DNA of 64,000 bases from Rhodanobacter sp. OK091 (GTDB taxonomy: Bacteria; Pseudomonadota; Gammaproteobacteria; Xanthomonadales; Rhodanobacteraceae). Below the pieces are notes generated by a model that saw only the letters and a list, made by a program, of their open reading frames with translations, was not told the DNA's origin and ran no database searches. Positions 9,288 through 19,845 of the stretch are shown here, piece after piece. The position numbers and the translations under genes were made by a program. Each line of letters begins with the position of its first letter. Position 1 is the stretch's first letter. The stretch lies in NCBI RefSeq assembly GCF_900142825.1, contig NZ_FRCH01000001.1, positions 2,070,215-2,134,214 of the forward strand, given 5' to 3'.

Positions 9288-11342
9288 CTACGCGGCCTTG
9301 TTCAGCAATGCACTGGCCCGCCGCACCACGTTGTCGACACTGAAGCCGTATTCGCGCAGCAGCACCTCGGCCGGGGCAGAGGCGCCGAAGCGGTCGATAC
9401 CGAGCATGTCGCCTCGTTCGCCGATGTAGCGGCTCCAGCCCTGCGCCACGCCCAGTTCCACCGCCAGTCGCGCGGTCACCGGGGGCGGCAGCACCTCGTC
9501 GCGGTAGCTTTGCGGCTGTGCGTCGAACAGTTCCCAGCTAGGCATCGACACGCAGCGCACGGCGATGCCTTTGGCCTGCAGCTGGTCGGCGGCGGCAAGG
9601 ATCAGGCCGACTTCGGAGCCGCTGGCGATCAGGATCAACGACGGCTTGCCGTCCTTCGCGTCGCTCAGCACATACGCACCCCGGCGCACGCCGTCGGCGC
9701 TGGCGTAGCGCGTGCGGTCGAGTGTGGGAACGTCTTGCCGGGTCAGCGCCAGCAGCACCGGATGCCTGGTCGACTCCACCGCCACCTTCCACGCCACGGC
9801 AGTTTCGTTCGCGTCGCCGGGGCGGATCACGGTGAGATTGGGGATGGCGCGCAGGCTGGCCAGCTGTTCCACGGGCTGGTGGGTGGGGCCGTCCTCGCCC
9901 AGCGCGATGCTGTCGTGGGTGAACACGTGCACTACGTGCACGCCCATCAGCGCGGCGAGACGGATCGCCGGGCGCATGTAGTCGGAGAAGATCAGGAAGG
10001 TCGAGCCGTACGGCAGGAAGCCGCCGTGCACGGCCAGCCCGTTGCTGATCGCGCCCATCGCGTGTTCGCGCACGCCGAAGTGCAGATTGCGTCCGGCGTA
10101 GTTCCAGCCGGCGCTGTCGGACCCTTGCGTATCCTGTCCCGGCGTAGCAACCGGATTGAAGTCGCCCAACCCTTTCAGGTTGGTGTGTGTCGACGAGTCG
10201 AGATCCGCCGAGCCGCCAAACAGCGCAGGCAGTTTCGGTGCGAGCGCATTCATCACTTTGCCGCTGGCGACCCGGGTGGCGATGCCCTTGGCGTCGGCGG
10301 GGAATACGGGAATGTCCGCGTCCCAGCCGGGCGGCAGCTCGCCGCGCAGGCGACCTTGCAGTTCTTGCGCAAGATCGGGGAACGCCTTGGCGTAGGCATC
10401 CAGACGTCCATTCCATTCCACCTCGGCCTTGGCACCCCGATCGAGCGCCTCGCGGAAATGCGCCAGCGCCGGTTCCGGCTCCAGGAAATCCGGCTCGAGC
10501 GGCCAGCCGAGATTCTGCTTGGTCTTCTTGGTGTCTTCGACACCGAGCGGTGAACCGTGCGCCTTGAAGCTGTCCTGCTCGGGCGAGCCGAAACCGATGT
10601 GCGTGCGCACCAGGATCAGGGACGGCCGCGTGGTGTCGGCGCGAGCCGCTTCCAGCGCGGCACTGATCGCGTCCACGTCGTTGCCGTCGGCCACGTGGAT
10701 GATCTGCCAGCCATACGCTTCGAAGCGCCTGGCACGATCCTCGGAGAACGTGATGTCGGTGCCGGCGGCGAGCGTGACGTAGTTGTCGTCGTACAGGCAG
10801 ACCAGCTTGCCCAATTTCAGATGACCGGCCAGCGACGCCGCTTCGCTGGCGACGCCTTCCATCAGGTCGCCATCGCTGACGATCGCCCAGGTGCGGTGAT
10901 CGATCACGGGATGGCCATCGCGGTTGTAGCGCGCGGCAAGGTGCGCTTCGCCGATCGCCATGCCGACCGCGTTCGCCAGGCCCTGGCCCAGCGGCCCGGT
11001 GGTCACTTCGACACCGGGCGTATGGCCGTATTCGGGGTGTCCCGGCGCCTTGCTGCCCCACTGGCGGAACTGCTTGAGGTCGTCCAGCGACAGCGCGTAA
11101 CCGGTGACGTGCAGCAAGCTGTACAGCAGCGCCGAGCCATGTCCGGCGGATAGCACGAAACGGTCGCGGTCGGGCCAGTGCGGATTCGCCGGGTGATGCT
11201 TCAGCTGCTTCGTCCAAAGCGTATACGCCATCGGCGCGGCGCCGAGCGGCAGGCCGGGGTGACCGCTGTTGGCCTTTTGCACCATGTCCACCGAGAGGAA
11301 GCGAAGCGTATTGATGCATTGCTGGTCGAGGTCGGTGGACAT
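9288..11342 (-). CDS. tkt: Transketolase
   Basis: This thiamine-diphosphate enzyme of the non-oxidative pentose phosphate pathway transfers two-carbon ketol units. The 684 residues fit the family (about 660-690). Visible features are [11 protein letters not shown], the TPP/metal motif GDGDLMEG...N (LYDDN), the catalytic-Glu region [19 protein letters not shown] and [20 protein letters not shown] 11342 was chosen because GGAG lies about 8 bp upstream and the product then starts [19 protein letters not shown] as in homologues. The open frame extends 23 codons further upstream into the repeat. It is the last gene of the sugar-phosphate cluster, separated from pgm by a REP doublet. Confidence 0.97.
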   Translation of the reverse strand: MSTDLDQQCINTLRFLSVDMVQKANSGHPGLPLGAAPMAYTLWTKQLKHHPANPHWPDRDRFVLSAGHGSALLYSLLHVTGYALSLDDLKQFRQWGSKAPGHPEYGHTPGVEVTTGPLGQGLANAVGMAIGEAHLAARYNRDGHPVIDHRTWAIVSDGDLMEGVASEAASLAGHLKLGKLVCLYDDNYVTLAAGTDITFSEDRARRFEAYGWQIIHVADGNDVDAISAALEAARADTTRPSLILVRTHIGFGSPEQDSFKAHGSPLGVEDTKKTKQNLGWPLEPDFLEPEPALAHFREALDRGAKAEVEWNGRLDAYAKAFPDLAQELQGRLRGELPPGWDADIPVFPADAKGIATRVASGKVMNALAPKLPALFGGSADLDSSTHTNLKGLGDFNPVATPGQDTQGSDSAGWNYAGRNLHFGVREHAMGAISNGLAVHGGFLPYGSTFLIFSDYMRPAIRLAALMGVHVVHVFTHDSIALGEDGPTHQPVEQLASLRAIPNLTVIRPGDANETAVAWKVAVESTRHPVLLALTRQDVPTLDRTRYASADGVRRGAYVLSDAKDGKPSLILIASGSEVGLILAAADQLQAKGIAVRCVSMPSWELFDAQPQSYRDEVLPPPVTARLAVELGVAQGWSRYIGERGDMLGIDRFGASAPAEVLLREYGFSVDNVVRRASALLNKAA

Positions 11343-11375
11343 GGGTTTTCTCCGGTGGGGACTGGGATCATGTGT

Positions 11376-11459
11376 GTAGGAGCCCGCTAGCGGGCGATGC
11401 TTTTGCTTCAAATCTCCCCAACATCAAAACAAGAGCATCGCCCGCCAGCGGGCTCCTAC
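11376..11459. repeat. REP doublet (REPIN-like) between pgm and tkt
   Basis: Two 25-bp palindromic units face each other: 11376-11400 (GTAGGAGCCCGC-TAG-GCGGGCGATGC type) and its inverse at 11435-11459, separated by a 34-bp A/T-rich spacer. The arms can pair over their full length and each arm is itself a small hairpin. The right unit overlaps the 3' end of pgm by four bases and supplies its TAG stop codon (11456-11458). Confidence 0.85.
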
Positions 11460-13102
11460 GCGAGTGCGGCGTCGACGATGCTCTGGGCTTCCTTCAGCAG
11501 GCTCTGCAGGTGGTCTTCGCTCTTGAAGCTCTCCGCGTAGATCTTGTAGATCGCCTCGGTGCCGGATGGCCGTGCGGCGAACCAGCCGCTAGCGGCGACG
11601 ACTTTGATACCGCCGATCGCTGCGCCGTTGCCCGGCGCCTTGTCCAGCACCTGTTCGATCTCCTCGCCGGCGAGCTGGTCGCTCTTCAACTGCTCGGGCG
11701 ACAGTTTCGCGAGCCTGGCTTTCTGCGCCGGCGTGGCGGCGGCTTCGACACGGTCGGCGAACGGCTTGCCGAGCTCGTCGGTCAACTGCGCGAACAACTC
11801 GCCCGGGTCCTTGCCCTGGCGCGCGGTGATCTCTGCCGACAGCAACGCGGGCACCAGGCCGTCCTTGTCGGTAGCCCATACCGAGCCGTCGCGGCGCAGC
11901 AGCGACGCGCCGGCGCTTTCCTCGCAGCCGAAGCCCAGCGAGCCGTCGAACAAGCCTTCGGAAAACCACTTGAAGCCGACCGGCGCTTCGTAAAGCTGGC
12001 GCCCGAGCCGCTTCACCACGCGGTCGATCAGCGCCGTGGTGACCACGGTCTTGCCGACCGCGGCGTTCGTGCCCCACTGCGGCCGGTGCCGGTACAGGTA
12101 GTCGATCAGCACCGACAGGTAATGGTTCGGCTCCATCAAGCCGTTGCTGCGGGTGACTATGCCGTGGCGATCGTGGTCGGTGTCGCAGGCGAACGCGACG
12201 TCGTAGGTGTCCTTCAGGCCGATCAGCCGCTGCATCGCGTATTTCGACGAGGGATCCATGCGGATCTTGCCGTCCCAGTCCACGCTCATGAAGGCGAACT
12301 GCGGATCGACTACCGCGCTGACCACGGTGAGGTCGAGCTTGTAGCGCTCGGCGATCGGTGCCCAGTAATGCACGCCGGCGCCGCCCAGCGGGTCGACGCC
12401 CATATGCACGCCGGCACTGCGGATCGCGTCGAAGTCGATGATGTCGGCGAGGTCGGCGACATACGTGTTGAGGTAGTCGTGCTCGCGCGTGGTGGCGGCC
12501 TTGCGCGCCTGCGCGAACGGCATGCGCTTGACGTCCTTCAGGCCGGCTTCGAGCAAGGCGTTGGCGCGGTTCTGCACCCAGCCGGTGATATCGGTATCGG
12601 CCGGCCCGCCATTCGACGCGTTGTACTTGAAGCCGCCGTTGTCGGGCGGATTGTGCGACGGCGTGATCACGATGCCGTCGGCCAGGCCGGATGTTCGGCC
12701 TTTGTTGTAGACGAGGATCGCGTGCGAGATCGCCGGCGTCGGAGTGAATTCGCCGCCTGCGGAGATCATCGTCTGCACGCCGTTGGCAGCCAGCACCTCC
12801 AGTGCGCTCTCGAACGCAGGCTGCGACAGCGCATGCGTGTCGGCACCGATGAACAGCGGGCCGTCGATGCCCTTCGATTGGCGGTACTCGCAGATCGCCT
12901 GGCTGATCGCCAGGATGTGCCACTCGTTGAAGCTGCGCTCGAACGAGCTGCCGCGGTGACCGGAGGTGCCGAATGCCACGCGTTGGGCGGCGACCGACGG
13001 GTCAGGCTTCAGGTCCGCATACGCGGCCAGCAGCTTCGGGATGTCGACCAGGATCGAGCTCGGTGCCGGCTTGCCGGCGAGTGGATTGATGTGTTGACTC
13101 AT
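11456..13102 (-). CDS. pgm: Phosphoglucomutase, alpha-D-glucose-specific
   Basis: This enzyme interconverts glucose-1-phosphate and glucose-6-phosphate, linking glycogen/trehalose/UDP-glucose metabolism to glycolysis. At 548 residues it matches the E. coli Pgm type. The catalytic phosphoserine loop [15 protein letters not shown] (Ser near 149), the metal loop CDTDHDRHG (about 306-311), the sugar-binding GCEESAGAS and the phosphate-binding [12 protein letters not shown] are all present. The start is [14 protein letters not shown]. The stop codon lies inside a REP palindrome, so the last codons may be recent. The product is distinct from the AlgC-type mutase encoded at 53-55 kb. Confidence 0.96.
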   Translation of the reverse strand: MSQHINPLAGKPAPSSILVDIPKLLAAYADLKPDPSVAAQRVAFGTSGHRGSSFERSFNEWHILAISQAICEYRQSKGIDGPLFIGADTHALSQPAFESALEVLAANGVQTMISAGGEFTPTPAISHAILVYNKGRTSGLADGIVITPSHNPPDNGGFKYNASNGGPADTDITGWVQNRANALLEAGLKDVKRMPFAQARKAATTREHDYLNTYVADLADIIDFDAIRSAGVHMGVDPLGGAGVHYWAPIAERYKLDLTVVSAVVDPQFAFMSVDWDGKIRMDPSSKYAMQRLIGLKDTYDVAFACDTDHDRHGIVTRSNGLMEPNHYLSVLIDYLYRHRPQWGTNAAVGKTVVTTALIDRVVKRLGRQLYEAPVGFKWFSEGLFDGSLGFGCEESAGASLLRRDGSVWATDKDGLVPALLSAEITARQGKDPGELFAQLTDELGKPFADRVEAAATPAQKARLAKLSPEQLKSDQLAGEEIEQVLDKAPGNGAAIGGIKVVAASGWFAARPSGTEAIYKIYAESFKSEDHLQSLLKEAQSIVDAALA

Positions 13103-13144
13103 TTCTTCCTATGGAAACCTTTCGTGGAAATTCCCGACCGCCGC

Positions 13145-13214
13145 GTGGGAGCGACTTCAGTCGCGATGCTTTTCGGCAATGCCAGAAGAGCATCGCCCAC
13201 AAGTGCGCTCCTAC
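13145..13214. repeat. REP doublet (REPIN-like) between pgi and pgm
   Basis: A forward unit at 13145-13169 (GTGGGAGCGACTTCAGTCGC then GATGC) faces an inverted unit at 13190-13214 (GCATCGCCCACAAGTGCGCT then CCTAC) across a 20-bp spacer. The outer GTRGGAGC and inner CGATGC boxes match the doublet between pgm and tkt, while the central stems differ, as usual for REP subtypes. It ends 4 bp before the pgi stop codon. Confidence 0.82.
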
Positions 13215-13218
13215 AAAA

Positions 13219-14904
13219 TCAGCCTCGCGGACCTGTCGGTGCCTTGCCGTCGCGCAGCTGTCGATAGCGGCGAATCAAGGCGTTGGTCGAACTGTCATGG
13301 GCGAGCTTGGGCTCGTCCGTTGCAGTCAGCTCGGCGATAGTGGCCTTGGCCAATTGCTTGCCCAGTTCCACGCCCCACTGGTCGAACGAATCGATGTCCC
13401 AGATCACGCCCTGCACGAACACGCTGTGCTCGTACAGCGCGATCAGCGCGCCGAGTGTATGCGGGGTCAGTTTTGCGGCGAGGATGGTCGTGCTTGGCCG
13501 GTTGCCCTCGAACGTGCGATGCGGCACCAGCGCCTCGGGCGTACCTTCGGCACGCACTTCGTCCGCGCTCTTGCCGAACGCCAGCGCTTCGCCCTGGGCG
13601 ATCAGGTTCGCCATCAGCAAGTCATGTTGATCGCCACCGCCTTGTGCCGGCAGCGGATTCAACGTCTGGCCGAAGCCGATGAAATCGCACGGCACGATGC
13701 GCGTGCCCTGATGAATCAGCTGATAGAACGAGTGCTGGCCGTTGGTGCCCGGTTCGCCCCAGTAGACCGGGCCGGTGTCGTAGTCCACGACCTTGCCGTC
13801 GAGCGTGACGTGCTTGCCGTTGCTCTCCATCGTCAGCTGCTGCAGATACGCCGGGAAGCGTTTCAGGTATTGCTCGTACGGCAGCACCGCGACGGTGGCT
13901 GCATCGAGGAAGTTGTTGTTCCAGATCGCCAGCAGGCCCATCAGGACGGGCAGGTTCTTTTCCAGCGGCGTGCGCCGGAAGTGCTCGTCCATCGCATGGA
14001 AGCCGGCCAGCAGGTCGCGGAAACCGTCTGCCCCGATCGCCAGCATGGTCGACAAGCCGATCGACGAATCCATCGAGTAGCGCCCGCCGACCCAGTCCCA
14101 GAAGCCGAACATGTTGGCGGTGTCGATGCCGAACTTCGCCACGCCCTCGGCGTTGGTGGAGACGGCGACGAAATGTTTGGCGACGGCCCCGCTCTTTTCA
14201 GCGTCGGCGTCGCCCAGCGCCTTGACGCTCCACGCCCGCGCGGCATGCGCGTTGGTCAGGGTCTCCAGCGTGGTAAAGGTTTTCGAGCAGATGATGAACA
14301 GCGTTTCGGCCGCATCCAGGTCGCGTACGGCCTCGGCGAAATCGGTGCCGTCCACGTTCGACACGAAGCGGAACGTCATGTCGCGCCGGCTGTAGTCGCG
14401 CAGTGCCTCGTACGCCATCACCGGACCAAGGTCGGAGCCGCCGATGCCGATGCTGATCACGTTGCGGATGCGCTTGCCGGTGTGGCCCAGCCACGCGCCG
14501 CTGCGCACGCGTTCGGAAAACGCCGCCATGCGGGCTAGCACCTCGTGCACGTCCGGTACCACATCGCGGCCGTCGACAAGGATTTTCTCGGTGGCCGGCG
14601 CACGCAACGCCACGTGCAGCACCGCGCGGTTCTCGGTGGTGTTTATCTTGTCGCCGCGGAACATCGCCTCGATCCGTTGCGGCAATGCGCAGGCCTCGGC
14701 CAGTTCGCGCAGCAGGCGCAAGGTGTCGGCATCGACGCGCTGCTTGGAGTAGTCCAGATACAGCCCGACCTCCTCGACGGTCAGCCGTTCGCCGCGCTGC
14801 GGGTCGGCGGCGAACAGCTCGCGCAGGTGTTTAGGGCCGAGCGCGGCGAAGTGCCGCTGCAATGCTTGCCACTGCGGCAAGGTGGTGAGTTTCGGATGGC
14901 TCAT
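13219..14904 (-). CDS. pgi: Glucose-6-phosphate isomerase
   Basis: This enzyme interconverts glucose-6-phosphate and fructose-6-phosphate. At 561 residues it is of normal length (about 550). Landmarks are [13 protein letters not shown], the signature [28 protein letters not shown], the [16 protein letters not shown] segment with the catalytic Glu/His, and the C-terminal [13 protein letters not shown]. The ATG overlaps the tal stop codon by four bases (ATGA), implying translational coupling. The reading frame stays open far upstream through tal on the same strand; that is GC-driven, not a fusion. Confidence 0.97.
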   Translation of the reverse strand: MSHPKLTTLPQWQALQRHFAALGPKHLRELFAADPQRGERLTVEEVGLYLDYSKQRVDADTLRLLRELAEACALPQRIEAMFRGDKINTTENRAVLHVALRAPATEKILVDGRDVVPDVHEVLARMAAFSERVRSGAWLGHTGKRIRNVISIGIGGSDLGPVMAYEALRDYSRRDMTFRFVSNVDGTDFAEAVRDLDAAETLFIICSKTFTTLETLTNAHAARAWSVKALGDADAEKSGAVAKHFVAVSTNAEGVAKFGIDTANMFGFWDWVGGRYSMDSSIGLSTMLAIGADGFRDLLAGFHAMDEHFRRTPLEKNLPVLMGLLAIWNNNFLDAATVAVLPYEQYLKRFPAYLQQLTMESNGKHVTLDGKVVDYDTGPVYWGEPGTNGQHSFYQLIHQGTRIVPCDFIGFGQTLNPLPAQGGGDQHDLLMANLIAQGEALAFGKSADEVRAEGTPEALVPHRTFEGNRPSTTILAAKLTPHTLGALIALYEHSVFVQGVIWDIDSFDQWGVELGKQLAKATIAELTATDEPKLAHDSSTNALIRRYRQLRDGKAPTGPRG

Positions 14905-16004
14905 CGCAGCGCGGGTCCTTTCGATTTGTCGGCCAGCGCAGCGGCCTTGTCCGCGATCCGCTGCAGCAGCTGGTTCCAGGATTTGACGAACGCCGCGGCG
15001 CCATCCAGCTGCAGCTTGCGCGCCAGCGCGTCGATATCCACACCAGCCTTGGCGATCTGCGCCAAGGTGGCGTCGGCGTCGCCGCCATCGGTCGCCATCA
15101 CGCCATGCAGCTGGCCGTGGTCGGCGAACGCAAGCAGGGTTTTCTCCGGCATCGTATCGATGGTGTCGGGCGCGGCGAATGCGCTGATGTACAGCGTGTC
15201 GGGCGCGGACGGGTCCTTGGTGCCGGTGCTGGCCCATAGCAGGCGCTGCGGCTGCGCACCGGCCGCGGCCAGCTTCTGCCAGCGCGGCGAGGCGAGCAAG
15301 GCGCGGTAGGCGCGATACGTCTGCTGGCCCACCGCGATGCCGAGCTTGTTGTGCAGCTCGGTGGGCAGCTGTGGATTGCTGGCCACATCCCAGCGGCTGA
15401 TGAACAGCGAGGCGACCGAGCCGACTTTCGGGTCGAGCCCGGCGGCGAGGCGCCGCTCGATGCCGCGCATATAGGCCTCGGCGACAGCCTGGTAGTGCGC
15501 GCAGGAAAACAGCAAGGTCACGTTGATCGGAACGCCCAGAAAGATCGCTTCCTCGATCGCGGGCACACCTTCGGGAGTGCCGGGAATCTTCACGAACAGG
15601 TTGTCGCGCTGCGCCTTGTGGTGGATATGCCGGGCCGCCGCGATCGAGCCGGCGGTGTCGGCGGCCAGCAGCGGCGAGACTTCCATCGAGACCCAGCCGT
15701 CGACCTGGTGGGTAGTGTCGAACACCGGCTTGAACAGGTCGGCCGCGCGACGCAGGTCTTCCAGCGCCAGTTCGATGAACAGCGTCTCGCCCGACAGCCC
15801 GGCCAGCGTCTTGGCGTGCACGCCGGCATCGTAGGCGTCGCCGTCGCCGATCGCGGCGTCGAAAATGCTGGGGTTCGAGGTCAGCCCGGTGATCGAATCC
15901 TCGGCGATGTAGCGCGCCAGCGTGCCGTCGTCGAGCATGGTGCGGGTAATGTTGTCCAGCCACAGGCTCTGGCCGAGTTCGTGCAATTGGCGGGTCGCTT
16001 TCAT
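14901..16004 (-). CDS. tal: Transaldolase (long, mycobacterial-type)
   Basis: This enzyme transfers a dihydroxyacetone unit between sugar phosphates in the non-oxidative pentose phosphate pathway. At 367 residues it belongs to the longer Tal class rather than the ~317-residue TalB class. Key segments are [17 protein letters not shown], the Schiff-base lysine in [12 protein letters not shown] (about residue 138), INVTLLFS and [17 protein letters not shown]. Its stop codon overlaps the start of pgi by four bases. In some bacteria the same two activities are fused, so this arrangement resembles the unfused precursor. It follows the HAD gene by 36 bp. Confidence 0.95.
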   Translation of the reverse strand: MKATRQLHELGQSLWLDNITRTMLDDGTLARYIAEDSITGLTSNPSIFDAAIGDGDAYDAGVHAKTLAGLSGETLFIELALEDLRRAADLFKPVFDTTHQVDGWVSMEVSPLLAADTAGSIAAARHIHHKAQRDNLFVKIPGTPEGVPAIEEAIFLGVPINVTLLFSCAHYQAVAEAYMRGIERRLAAGLDPKVGSVASLFISRWDVASNPQLPTELHNKLGIAVGQQTYRAYRALLASPRWQKLAAAGAQPQRLLWASTGTKDPSAPDTLYISAFAAPDTIDTMPEKTLLAFADHGQLHGVMATDGGDADATLAQIAKAGVDIDALARKLQLDGAAAFVKSWNQLLQRIADKAAALADKSKGPALR

Positions 16005-16040
16005 GCTTGCTCCATGACTCCAGTTCGATACGGTGGGGTT

Positions 16041-16754
16041 TCAGTCTGCCGGAAGGTTGATGGTGGGCGCGTCGGGCAGGAAATCACCAAGCTTACGCTC
16101 GCGCAGTTCATCGATGCACGCGATGCGGATATCGGCCGCCGCACGAACATCCGCGGGCGCCTGCGTGGCGTAGTGGCCCTGCTCCACGAATACTGTGGTC
16201 AGCCGGTGGCCGAGCCGCTGTTTCATCTCGGCCAGGATCTGCGGCTTGTCGTCGACCATCACGTAATGCGCGGCCGGGTAGCGCTGCTGCATCGCCACCA
16301 GCATCTGCTGTTTGTGCACATAGATCAGCACTTCGCCATCCAGCGCATCCCACAGCCCGGCGCGCTGGATCTTGCGGGGCTGGAACACCACGTCGCCATC
16401 CGACAGTATGGCCGCGGTCCCTAGCGTGCGCAGGTGCGCCAGCGTTTCCAGCGCGTGCGGATACAGCCGGTCGGTGAACGGATAGTCCAGCAGGTATTTC
16501 GACATCTGCAGCAGCGACGGGTCGTTGTCCAGGCCGACGCGGAAACGCTGCAGCGCGCCAAGGTAATCGGCGTAGCCCAGCTCGTCGCGCAGCTGCGCAT
16601 AGATCGCCCAATAGCGGTCGCGTTCGGCCACACCGAAGGCCTGTGTGAGCGTGTCGCCGAGGTCGACGGCGAAGCGATCGTTGTCGAGCAAGGTGTTGTC
16701 GACATCGAGCAGGAACGCTACCGACGCGGTGGCAGGGGTGTCATTGCTCAGCAT
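16041..16754 (-). CDS. HAD-superfamily hydrolase
   Basis: The 237-residue protein has HAD motif I as [12 protein letters not shown] (nucleophile Asp near residue 17), motif II at AAILSDGD and a C-terminal acidic motif [11 protein letters not shown] (motif IV). A helical cap lies between the first two. It is likely a small-molecule phosphatase; the substrate is not evident. It overlaps the end of zwf by 7 bp and precedes tal, so it probably acts on, or polices, pentose/hexose phosphates. That is inference from context only. The start MLSNDTPA was chosen because motif I then lies at the usual distance. Confidence 0.88.
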   Translation of the reverse strand: MLSNDTPATASVAFLLDVDNTLLDNDRFAVDLGDTLTQAFGVAERDRYWAIYAQLRDELGYADYLGALQRFRVGLDNDPSLLQMSKYLLDYPFTDRLYPHALETLAHLRTLGTAAILSDGDVVFQPRKIQRAGLWDALDGEVLIYVHKQQMLVAMQQRYPAAHYVMVDDKPQILAEMKQRLGHRLTTVFVEQGHYATQAPADVRAAADIRIACIDELRERKLGDFLPDAPTINLPAD

Positions 16755-18154
16755 GGCTCGCTCGCCTCGGCTTTCGGATCGTGCCAGCCCTCGGCACTGC
16801 TGACGATTTGCGCGGCATCGGGCGGCCCCCAGCTGCCGGGCTCGTAGAAGCTCACGCTGCCCGCGTGCTGCAGTACACGATCGACCACCGCCCACGCGGC
16901 CTCGACGCATTCGTCGCTGGTGAACAACCCGTTGTCGCCGCGGATCGCATCGGCGAGCAGCCGCTCGTACGGCGGCTTCTCCGGCTCCGAATGATGTCGT
17001 GCCACCAGTTCCACCGGCTCGCCCTGCATCGCTTCGCCGGGCCGCTTGACCCGCATGCCCTCGGCAATAACCACCTCGGGGCTGAGCCGGAAGCGGAAAT
17101 AATTCGACTGCGGTGGCGTGATCTCGTCGAACACCGACAGCGGTGGCGTCTTCATGTCCACCATCACCTCGGTGGTGGTGAGCGGCAGGTTCTTGCCCGC
17201 GCGGATGTAGAACGGCACACCGGCCCAGCGCCAGGTATCGATGTGCAGGCGCAGCGCCACAAAGGTCTCCACATCGGAATCCGGCGCCACGCCCTGCACT
17301 TCGCGATAACCGTTGAACTGGCCACGCACCACTTCCTTCGGGTCGAGCGGGCGCATCGCGCGGAACAACCGCAGCTTTTCCGCGTTCAGCGAGACCGGAT
17401 CGTTGCCGATCGGCGCATCCATCGCCAGCAGCGAGGTCACCTGAAGCAGATGGTTCTGCAGCACATCGCGGATCGCGCCGACGCCTTCGTAGAAGCTGCC
17501 GCGACCATCCACGCCGAATTGCTCGGCCATGGTGATCTGCACGCTGTCGACATAGCGGTTGTTCCACACCGGTTCGAGCACGGTGTTGGCGAAGCGGAAG
17601 TACAGCAGGTTCTGCACCGGCTCCTTGCCCAGGTAATGGTCGATGCGGAAGATCGCCGACTCCGGGAACACCTGGTGCAAGGTGTGGTTGAGCGCCCGCG
17701 CCGAGGCCAGGTCGCGGGCAAAAGGCTTTTCCACCACTACCCGCGCATTGTCGGCACAGCCGGCCTGCTGCAGGTTCTTCACCACCACGCCGAACAGGCC
17801 GGGCGGAATCGCCAGGTAGTGCAACGGCGCGCTGGCGCTGCCCAGCAGCTGCTTCAACTGCGCGAATGTGGCCGGGTCGTTGTAATCACCGTCGACGTAC
17901 TGAAGGTTTGCCGAGAACTTCGCAAACGCGGCCTCGTCGACCTCGCCGCCCTGACGCTTCGCTGCCTGCGTCAAGCTGTCGTGCGCGCGCTGACGCAGCT
18001 GTTCGACGCTCCAGCCGGAATGCGCCACGCCGATGATCGGCAGGTCCAGTCCATCGCGCAGCATCATCGCCTGCAGCGCGGGGAAGATCTGCTTATAGGC
18101 CAGGTCGCCAGTGGCGCCGAAAAAGACCAGGGCATCCGAGCGGGGTGATGTCAT
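16748..18154 (-). CDS. zwf: Glucose-6-phosphate 1-dehydrogenase
   Basis: This is the first enzyme of the oxidative pentose phosphate and Entner-Doudoroff routes, reducing NAD(P)+. The 468 residues include the nucleotide-binding [31 protein letters not shown], the substrate signature [15 protein letters not shown] (about residues 169-183) and [11 protein letters not shown] 18154 is preferred over upstream in-frame ATGs because GGAGAAAG lies about 8 bp before it. It is the first gene of the sugar-phosphate cluster and overlaps the HAD gene by 7 bp. No 6-phosphogluconolactonase or edd/eda genes are nearby. Confidence 0.97.
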   Translation of the reverse strand: MTSPRSDALVFFGATGDLAYKQIFPALQAMMLRDGLDLPIIGVAHSGWSVEQLRQRAHDSLTQAAKRQGGEVDEAAFAKFSANLQYVDGDYNDPATFAQLKQLLGSASAPLHYLAIPPGLFGVVVKNLQQAGCADNARVVVEKPFARDLASARALNHTLHQVFPESAIFRIDHYLGKEPVQNLLYFRFANTVLEPVWNNRYVDSVQITMAEQFGVDGRGSFYEGVGAIRDVLQNHLLQVTSLLAMDAPIGNDPVSLNAEKLRLFRAMRPLDPKEVVRGQFNGYREVQGVAPDSDVETFVALRLHIDTWRWAGVPFYIRAGKNLPLTTTEVMVDMKTPPLSVFDEITPPQSNYFRFRLSPEVVIAEGMRVKRPGEAMQGEPVELVARHHSEPEKPPYERLLADAIRGDNGLFTSDECVEAAWAVVDRVLQHAGSVSFYEPGSWGPPDAAQIVSSAEGWHDPKAEASEPC

Positions 18155-18366
18155 GGTGATTGCTTTCTCCATAGGGCTGGCCGGCGCCGTCATTGGCGCA
18201 GCGCGTGGTGCAGTAGATGCGGCATGTGAATCCGCTACATGCCGGAGATCGGGTCTACTTTCCAGCTTGCACGCAGCAAAGTTAACCCGATGCATAAGTC
18301 CGCACGTTTACCATTTTGTCGCGACAGCCGCAGGAATCTGCGTCGAAGGGTATGCCGCTGGAACTC

Positions 18367-18861
18367 TCAGCTTGCCAGCTCTTTGAACATGACCAGAGCA
18401 TCGACGAAGCCGAGGCGCTGGTGCCGGAACGCCCGCGGAAGCGTGCCGACCACCGTGAAGCCGAGTTTCTTCCACAGGCGCACGGCGCGTTCGTTGGTCG
18501 ATACGACCAGATTGAACTGCATCGCGAGAAAGCCCATCGACAGCGCTTCCGTCTGCGAATGCTCGCACATGGCCGATGCAATGCCCTGGCCCTGCGCCTC
18601 GGGAGCGACCACGTAGCCACAGTTGCAGACGTGTCCGCCAAGGCCTGGCTGGTTGGGTTTGAGCATATAGCTGCCCACGACCTGCCCGTCTGGCGAGCAG
18701 GCCACGAAGGTCGCTGCTGGCAGCTCGACCCAGGCCAGGTGTGTTTCAGCCTTGGTACTTTGCGGAGAGTTGGCGTAGGTGTCGCCGGACTGAAAGGTCG
18801 CATGCAGGATCGACCAGACGGCTGGCCAATCCGTTTCCTGGAAGGGGCGTATGAGGGCCAT
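18367..18861 (-). CDS. GNAT family N-acetyltransferase
   Basis: The 164 residues start MALIRPFQETDWPAVWSIL. They show the GNAT acetyl-CoA-binding motif A as NCGYVVAPEAQGQGIASAM (Q/R-x-x-G-x-G/A, here QGQGIA) and motif B ending in WKKLGFTVVGTLPRAF. The size and layout fit small-molecule acetyltransferases such as YhhY- or PhnO-like proteins. The substrate is unknown. It is the last gene of the cassette-like array and lies 212 bp downstream of the zwf start region. No attC-like site is visible after it, so it may be either the anchor gene or a cassette that has lost its site. Confidence 0.88.
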   Translation of the reverse strand: MALIRPFQETDWPAVWSILHATFQSGDTYANSPQSTKAETHLAWVELPAATFVACSPDGQVVGSYMLKPNQPGLGGHVCNCGYVVAPEAQGQGIASAMCEHSQTEALSMGFLAMQFNLVVSTNERAVRLWKKLGFTVVGTLPRAFRHQRLGFVDALVMFKELAS

Positions 18862-18909
18862 GGGTTTGTCGTGAGGTGAGTTGGCTCGATGGAGGAGTGT
18901 GCATTGCCT

Positions 18910-19239
18910 TCAATCGACAATGAACAGCTTCGCCCCAGTTTTGGTGAACGATCGGTGCGGTTCTGCATTGTCGGCGACTTGGTAGCTCATGCCTGCAGTC
19001 AAGGTGAACTTGCGGCCGTCTTCCAGTTCCGTGTGAAGCTCTCCCTCGACACACAGAAGTACGTGCCCCTTGACGCACCAGTGATCCGCGAAGTAGCCCG
19101 GTGTGTACTCGACCATCCGAACGCGGATGCTCCCGAGCTGCCGTGTTCGCCAGTAGGCGATGCCGCTGACACCTTTGTGTTCAGTCCGTTCGACCGTCGA
19201 CCAATCAGTCGTGCCGAACGGAATCCCTGTCATCTGCAT
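18910..19239 (-). CDS. DHCW-motif cupin-fold protein
   Basis: The 109-residue product starts MQMTGIPFGTTDWS and contains the eponymous ADHWCVKGHVLLCVEGE segment: a single small cupin barrel with the Asp-His-Trp-Cys motif followed by KGH. It ends in TAGMSYQVADNAEPHRS. The biochemical role of this family is not established. The start at 19239 was chosen from the family's usual N terminus; 16 more upstream codons are open. The gene sits directly after an attC-like site (19263-19351), and proteins of this size are common integron cassette cargo. Confidence 0.85.
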   Translation of the reverse strand: MQMTGIPFGTTDWSTVERTEHKGVSGIAYWRTRQLGSIRVRMVEYTPGYFADHWCVKGHVLLCVEGELHTELEDGRKFTLTAGMSYQVADNAEPHRSFTKTGAKLFIVD

Positions 19240-19262
19240 GCTTAATCCCGATGTGTTTTGGC

Positions 19263-19351
19263 GTCCGACACCCAGTTTAACCGGCACGCGTTGACACGTC
19301 CGCTTGAGTGGCGAAGCCGGCCAAAGAGGTCCGCTTGAAGAAACGATTGGC
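19263..19351 (-). other. attC-like site D (after the VOC gene)
   Basis: Read on the minus strand, this 89-bp imperfect palindrome starts GCCAATCGTTTCTTCAAGCG and ends CCGGTTAAACTGGGTGTCGG, then AC. The TTCAAGCG and GGTTAAAC boxes and the terminal GTCGGAC (GTTRRRY with one mismatch) align with classical attC sites such as that of aadA cassettes. It begins 15 bp after the VOC stop codon, as expected for a cassette. Confidence 0.65.
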
Positions 19352-19366
19352 CATTGGCTGAGGAAC

Positions 19367-19775
19367 TCAGTCGCGCTCGACTAGAACTGACTCTGCAGGG
19401 CGGCTCGTGGGTCCGTGCCATACGGCTTCGATATTGTTGCCATCGGGATCGAGCACGAACGCTCCGTAGTAATCCGGGTGGTAATTTCGCGGGCCAGGCT
19501 TCCCGTGGTCTCTTCCGCCCGCGCTGAGCGCGGCCTCGTGAAAACGATGGACGAGGGCTTTGTCCTTGGCCTGGAAGGCGAGATGGATGAGTGAAGCTTG
19601 GCTGTCTGCACGGTCAACATAAGAGTTCGTCGGCATAGAAGTAGCCATCTCCTTCGCCGTATCCATCCAGCAGATTGAGCGCTTCAAGTGCCGCTCGATA
19701 GAAGCGCTTGCTCGCTTCGAGATCTTTGACACGGAGATGAACGTGATCAAGCAAGCGCCCTTGACGGTAAATCAT
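19367..19775 (-). pseudogene. VOC/glyoxalase-fold protein, broken by a one-base frameshift
   Basis: From ATG 19775 the frame encodes MIYRQGRLLDHVHLRVKDL...GDGYFYADEL, a proper VOC N terminus, and then hits TGA. From there on a different frame encodes YVDRADSQASLIHLAFQAKD...YYGAFVLDPDGNNIEAVWHG, the second VOC beta-alpha-beta-beta-beta unit with its metal-ligand Glu. Removing one A of the AA at 19621-19622 restores a continuous ~135-residue protein. So this is either a recent frameshift or a sequencing/assembly error. The intact parent would be a small dioxygenase/resistance-fold protein of unknown substrate. It is flanked on both sides by attC-like sites. Confidence 0.8.
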
Positions 19776-19780
19776 GATGT

Positions 19781-19845
19781 GTCCACAAAAAGATCTGACT
19801 TAAGCGGTGCACCGAAGGCACGTTCGCTTGAAGCAAGGGTCAACC
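19781..19845 (-). other. attC-like site C (after the small lipoprotein ORF)
   Basis: Read on the minus strand, the 65 bp run from GGTTGACCCTTGCTTCAAGC to CGCTTAAGTCAG...TGTGGAC. The TTCAAGCG/CGCTTAA inner boxes pair, and the outer ends are degenerate forms of the attC core sites. It overlaps the stop codon of the 56-codon lipoprotein ORF, a typical cassette arrangement. Confidence 0.5.

Noticed and set aside
8415..10553. 712-codon plus-strand open frame
   Set aside because: It is antisense to both the outer-membrane channel and tkt, and its composition is that of a shadow frame.
13219..15963. Apparent 914-residue minus-strand protein including Pgi
   Set aside because: Only the Pgi part (from 14904) is real; the upstream part is an alternative frame of tal.
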